From Chitinophaga pinensis (GTDB lineage: Bacteria > Bacteroidota > Bacteroidia > UKL13-3): a DNA stretch of 7,432 nucleotides. The translations under genes and the position numbers were made by a program. Location: NCBI GenBank assembly GCA_943323675.2, contig CALPIR020000111.1, forward strand, positions 1-7,432, read 5' to 3'. Under the pieces are notes generated by a model. That model did no database searches. It was not told where the DNA came from and worked only from the letters and a program-made list of their open reading frames with translations. Positions 5,302 to 7,432 of this stretch are shown here, piece by piece (position 1 is the first letter of the stretch; each line of letters begins with the position of its first letter).

Positions 5302-6950
5302 TTTGTTATTTGGCGGGTTTCAATTAAATAATAATCTATTTGCGTTTTAAATTCTTTGGGGTCGAAGTAGTTTAAATCAATAACGCGCCATTTTGTTGTT
5401 GGTGTTAACGGTTGGTAATCATTTTTTGATATGGTAGCTTTAATAGGCATTTCAAATCCCTTAACCACATTAACCCAGCGGTATTTTAATTCTAGCATTT
5501 CATTTTCTCCTGGAGTTAAGCTATACTCTAAAACTGGAAGATTAGCTTGTGTTAAATAGTGATTAAAAATTGGGCCCAAATTTTTACCCGTTCTGTTTAC
5601 CCAAAAATCTATACATTGTTTGGTGCTTATGTTGGCGTATTTAAATGTATTACAATAATCTAATAAACTATTAAACCATAAGGTATCATTATCTAAAACG
5701 TGCCTTATGGTATATAACATCCAGCTACCTTTATAGTATATGTCATTGTCTTCAAAGTCATGAAAATAAACGTTAGATGTGCCCAATAAGGGTTGTTTAT
5801 TCTCTATGTTCCTTTTTTGCATTTTGAGGTATTTGTGTGCTGCATCTTTATTCATATTGCATTCCACAAAAACAGCCTCTGCATGTGTAGTGAAACTTTC
5901 GTGTAACCAAAGTTCTGCGGGGTCAGATGATGTAATGCTATTTCCAAACCATTCGTGTGCACTTTCATGAACAATAATAAAATCAAAATCCCAACGTGTA
6001 TTGCTATAATCGTTACCATAGCTTACTGCGCTTTGGTGTTCCATTCCCCAATAAGGTGTTTCAACTAGTTTATAACCATCATTCCAAAAAGGGTAGGGGC
6101 CAAAGTGTTTTTCATAGCAAGCCATCATAGTTTTAACTTGTTCAAAATGTTTTTGAGCCTTGTTTAAGTTGTAATCAAGTACATAATAATCTAATGAAAG
6201 TGGTTTGTTGATGTTGTTGTACTTTGCCGTATATTCATCACTAAAATGTTTATAGTTGCCAATATTTACAGTTATATTGTAATTGTTAATCGGATATCTT
6301 ACTTGCCACCTATATTCAGTGTAACCATTGTTGAGGTTGATTGAATCAATTAGCTTTCCATTACTTACTCCTATTAAATGAGAAGGTACTTGTAGGTTAA
6401 TGTTTACACTATCTGCTTCATCGCTTAAATGGTCTTTACATGGCAGCCAGGTGCTAGCTCCTAAACCCTGACATGCTAATCCAACCCAATCGTTACCACT
6501 ACTGTCTTTTGTGAAAACAAAGCCTCCGTCCCAAGGGGCTTTTTTAGCAATTAATGGATTGCCACTAAAGTACACAAGTAATTGAAGATTGCTGTTTTTT
6601 GGTTGATGCGGCATTTTTATAAGTATTATGCTGCTATCTCGGGTAAACTTTAATTGCTTATGATCATGTACAATACTATCTATTTTAATTAATCCATGAA
6701 TGTCTAACTGCATCAAATTTGTGGACTTAAGCACTTTGTATGATATGTTATTATGGCCTTGAATGTATTTTTTGTCCGGAGTTACTTTTAAAGTAATGTC
6801 GTACATGGTAACATCAAACCATGTGCGGTTATTGTTTAGTTTGCCGTGTAAATAATCGTGTTTTTCGAAAATCCTTGGCGGATGTCCGAATGAGTTGAGG
6901 CTATGTACTAAATAGAATAAAAACAGTAAGTTACGTTTACTTAAAATCAT
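5298..6950 (-). CDS. Secreted M1 family zinc aminopeptidase
   Basis: A 550-residue gluzincin of the M1 family, which removes N-terminal residues from peptides. Residues 1-22 look like a Sec signal peptide (MILSKRN, hydrophobic LLFLFYLVH, then SLNSFG), with no lipobox Cys, so the mature enzyme is probably periplasmic or released. The N-terminal beta domain carries ASTWLPCKDH (165-174). The exopeptidase motif is GMEHQ (302-306), where most members have GAMEN. The zinc site is HESAH (328-332) with the third ligand E351 after 18 residues in WLHESF, and Y405 in YYKGSW is the likely transition-state tyrosine. The length fits M1 proteins that lack the long C-terminal ARM-repeat domain. All catalytic residues are present. 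It may serve in peptide feeding, which is inference. Its promoter lies almost on top of the start codon. Confidence 0.93.
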   Translation of the reverse strand: MILSKRNLLFLFYLVHSLNSFGHPPRIFEKHDYLHGKLNNNRTWFDVTMYDITLKVTPDKKYIQGHNNISYKVLKSTNLMQLDIHGLIKIDSIVHDHKQLKFTRDSSIILIKMPHQPKNSNLQLLVYFSGNPLIAKKAPWDGGFVFTKDSSGNDWVGLACQGLGASTWLPCKDHLSDEADSVNINLQVPSHLIGVSNGKLIDSINLNNGYTEYRWQVRYPINNYNITVNIGNYKHFSDEYTAKYNNINKPLSLDYYVLDYNLNKAQKHFEQVKTMMACYEKHFGPYPFWNDGYKLVETPYWGMEHQSAVSYGNDYSNTRWDFDFIIVHESAHEWFGNSITSSDPAELWLHESFTTHAEAVFVECNMNKDAAHKYLKMQKRNIENKQPLLGTSNVYFHDFEDNDIYYKGSWMLYTIRHVLDNDTLWFNSLLDYCNTFKYANISTKQCIDFWVNRTGKNLGPIFNHYLTQANLPVLEYSLTPGENEMLELKYRWVNVVKGFEMPIKATISKNDYQPLTPTTKWRVIDLNYFDPKEFKTQIDYYLIETRQITN

Positions 6951-6955
6951 TTTAC

Positions 6956-6987
6956 CAAATGTAAGCGGAAAATGTATAAAATTGCAA
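6956..6987 (-). promoter_or_regulatory. Bacteroidota-type promoter of the M1 peptidase
   Basis: On the minus strand TTG (6987-6985) is followed after 21 bases by TACATTTG (6963-6956), a full match to TAnnTTTG. The box ends only 5 bases before the ATG complement at 6948-6950. Transcription would therefore start at or within a few bases of the start codon, giving a leaderless or nearly leaderless mRNA. No better box lies further upstream. Confidence 0.65.
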
Positions 6988-7014
6988 AAGATTAAACATA
7001 ATCAACCATGTTTG
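6982..7014 (+). promoter_or_regulatory. Candidate promoter of fabI
   Basis: TTG (6982-6984) is followed after 22 bases by CATGTTTG (7007-7014), one mismatch from TAnnTTTG and slightly wide spacing. It would leave a leader of about 30 bases before the ATG at 7051. Its TTG abuts the oppositely directed TTG of the peptidase promoter, forming TTGCAA at 6982-6987. Confidence 0.4.
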
Positions 7015-7050
7015 GTCAAATTAAATATCAATCCGAAAACGAACAATACT

Positions 7051-7432
7051 ATGATATTAAAAGGGAAAAAAGGCATCATATTCGGTGCGCTAAACGATAA
7101 GTCTATTGCTTGGCAAGTGGCTTTAAAAGCACATGAACAAGGTGCTGAATTTGTGTTAACCAATGCGCCAATTGCAATGCGTATGGGCGAAATTAATAAT
7201 CTTGCCACTGTATGCGGTAACGCCCAAGTTATACCGTGCGATGTTTCTAAAACAGAAGACATGGAGAATTTGATTGAAAAATCAATGGAGATATTGGGTG
7301 GACAAATAGATTTTGTGCTTCACTCTGTTGGCATGAGCTTAAACATTCGTAAAGGTCGCGATTATGCTGATGTAGATTATAAGTTTATGCATGATACCTT
7401 AGATATTTCATCTATTTCATTCCACCGTTTAA
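7051..7432 (+). CDS. fabI: Enoyl-[acyl-carrier-protein] reductase FabI, 5' part
   Basis: The first 127 residues of a FabI-type enoyl-ACP reductase, cut by the window edge (full family length is about 260-275). FabI performs the last, NADH-dependent step of each fatty-acid elongation cycle and is usually essential. The nucleotide-binding start is GALNDKSIAWQVA (12-24), the FabI variant of the SDR glycine motif. LTNAP and AMRMGEI (36-48) match the branch seen in Bacteroidota. CDVS with D64 contacts the adenine in known FabI structures, and LHSVGMSLN (90-98) is the cofactor-binding strand end. The catalytic Tyr-(X6)-Lys pair lies beyond 7432, so its intactness cannot be judged. ATG 7051 gives the standard N-terminus. 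It is divergent from the M1 peptidase gene. Confidence 0.94.
   Translation, partial: MILKGKKGIIFGALNDKSIAWQVALKAHEQGAEFVLTNAPIAMRMGEINNLATVCGNAQVIPCDVSKTEDMENLIEKSMEILGGQIDFVLHSVGMSLNIRKGRDYADVDYKFMHDTLDISSISFHRL

Noticed and set aside
7002..7262. Minus-strand open frame opposite fabI
   Set aside because: It lies antisense to the clear FabI reading frame and has no recognisable domain.
1..7432. CRISPR array, insertion sequence, prophage or defence island
   Set aside because: No regularly spaced repeats, transposase or integrase motifs, target-site duplications or toxin-antitoxin-like pairs were seen. The complete genes all fit chromosomal families.

Overview
The window looks like an ordinary chromosomal stretch from an AT-rich member of the Bacteroidota. 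Three things point there. Several start sites are preceded by the phylum's unusual promoter (TTG, about 20 bases, TAnnTTTG). Shine-Dalgarno sequences are largely absent. The proteins themselves (single-RRM protein with a Gly/Arg tail, exported Mn-type superoxide dismutase, M1 peptidase, FabI with the LTNAP/AMRMGEI segment) have the look of that phylum. A lineage near the Sphingobacteria/Chitinophagia is plausible, but the sequence alone does not settle it.

Layout, left to right: a gene-free AT-rich region (1-341) with a candidate promoter; a small DUF1801 (YdhG-like) protein (342-797, +); a second gene-free region of about 600 bases containing a short XRE-like reading frame and probably a long leader; an RRM RNA-binding protein (1400-1786, +) closed by a perfect palindromic terminator; a class I SAM methyltransferase (1892-2731, -); a strong hairpin terminator (2921-2960); tRNA-His(GTG) (2965-3038, -) with a near-ideal promoter; an exported Mn-type superoxide dismutase (3098-3823, -); a polysaccharide/lipopolysaccharide flippase-like membrane protein (3970-5301, +); a secreted M1 zinc aminopeptidase (5298-6950, -) that overlaps the flippase tail to tail by 4 bases; and the first 127 codons of fabI, enoyl-ACP reductase (7051 to window end, +), divergent from the peptidase.

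The genes do not form one pathway. Most are single transcription units, switching strand from gene to gene. The loose common theme is the cell envelope and its exterior: a flippase for surface glycans, an exported superoxide dismutase, an exported peptidase, and fatty-acid synthesis. I see no CRISPR array, transposase, phage gene or integrase, and no clear sign of a new defence or mobile system. The points most worth checking are the two U-U mismatches in the tRNA-His acceptor stem, the back-to-back promoters between the peptidase and fabI (with an apparently leaderless peptidase mRNA), the XRE-like gene fragment upstream of the RRM gene, and the exact 30-base tandem duplication inside the RRM tail.
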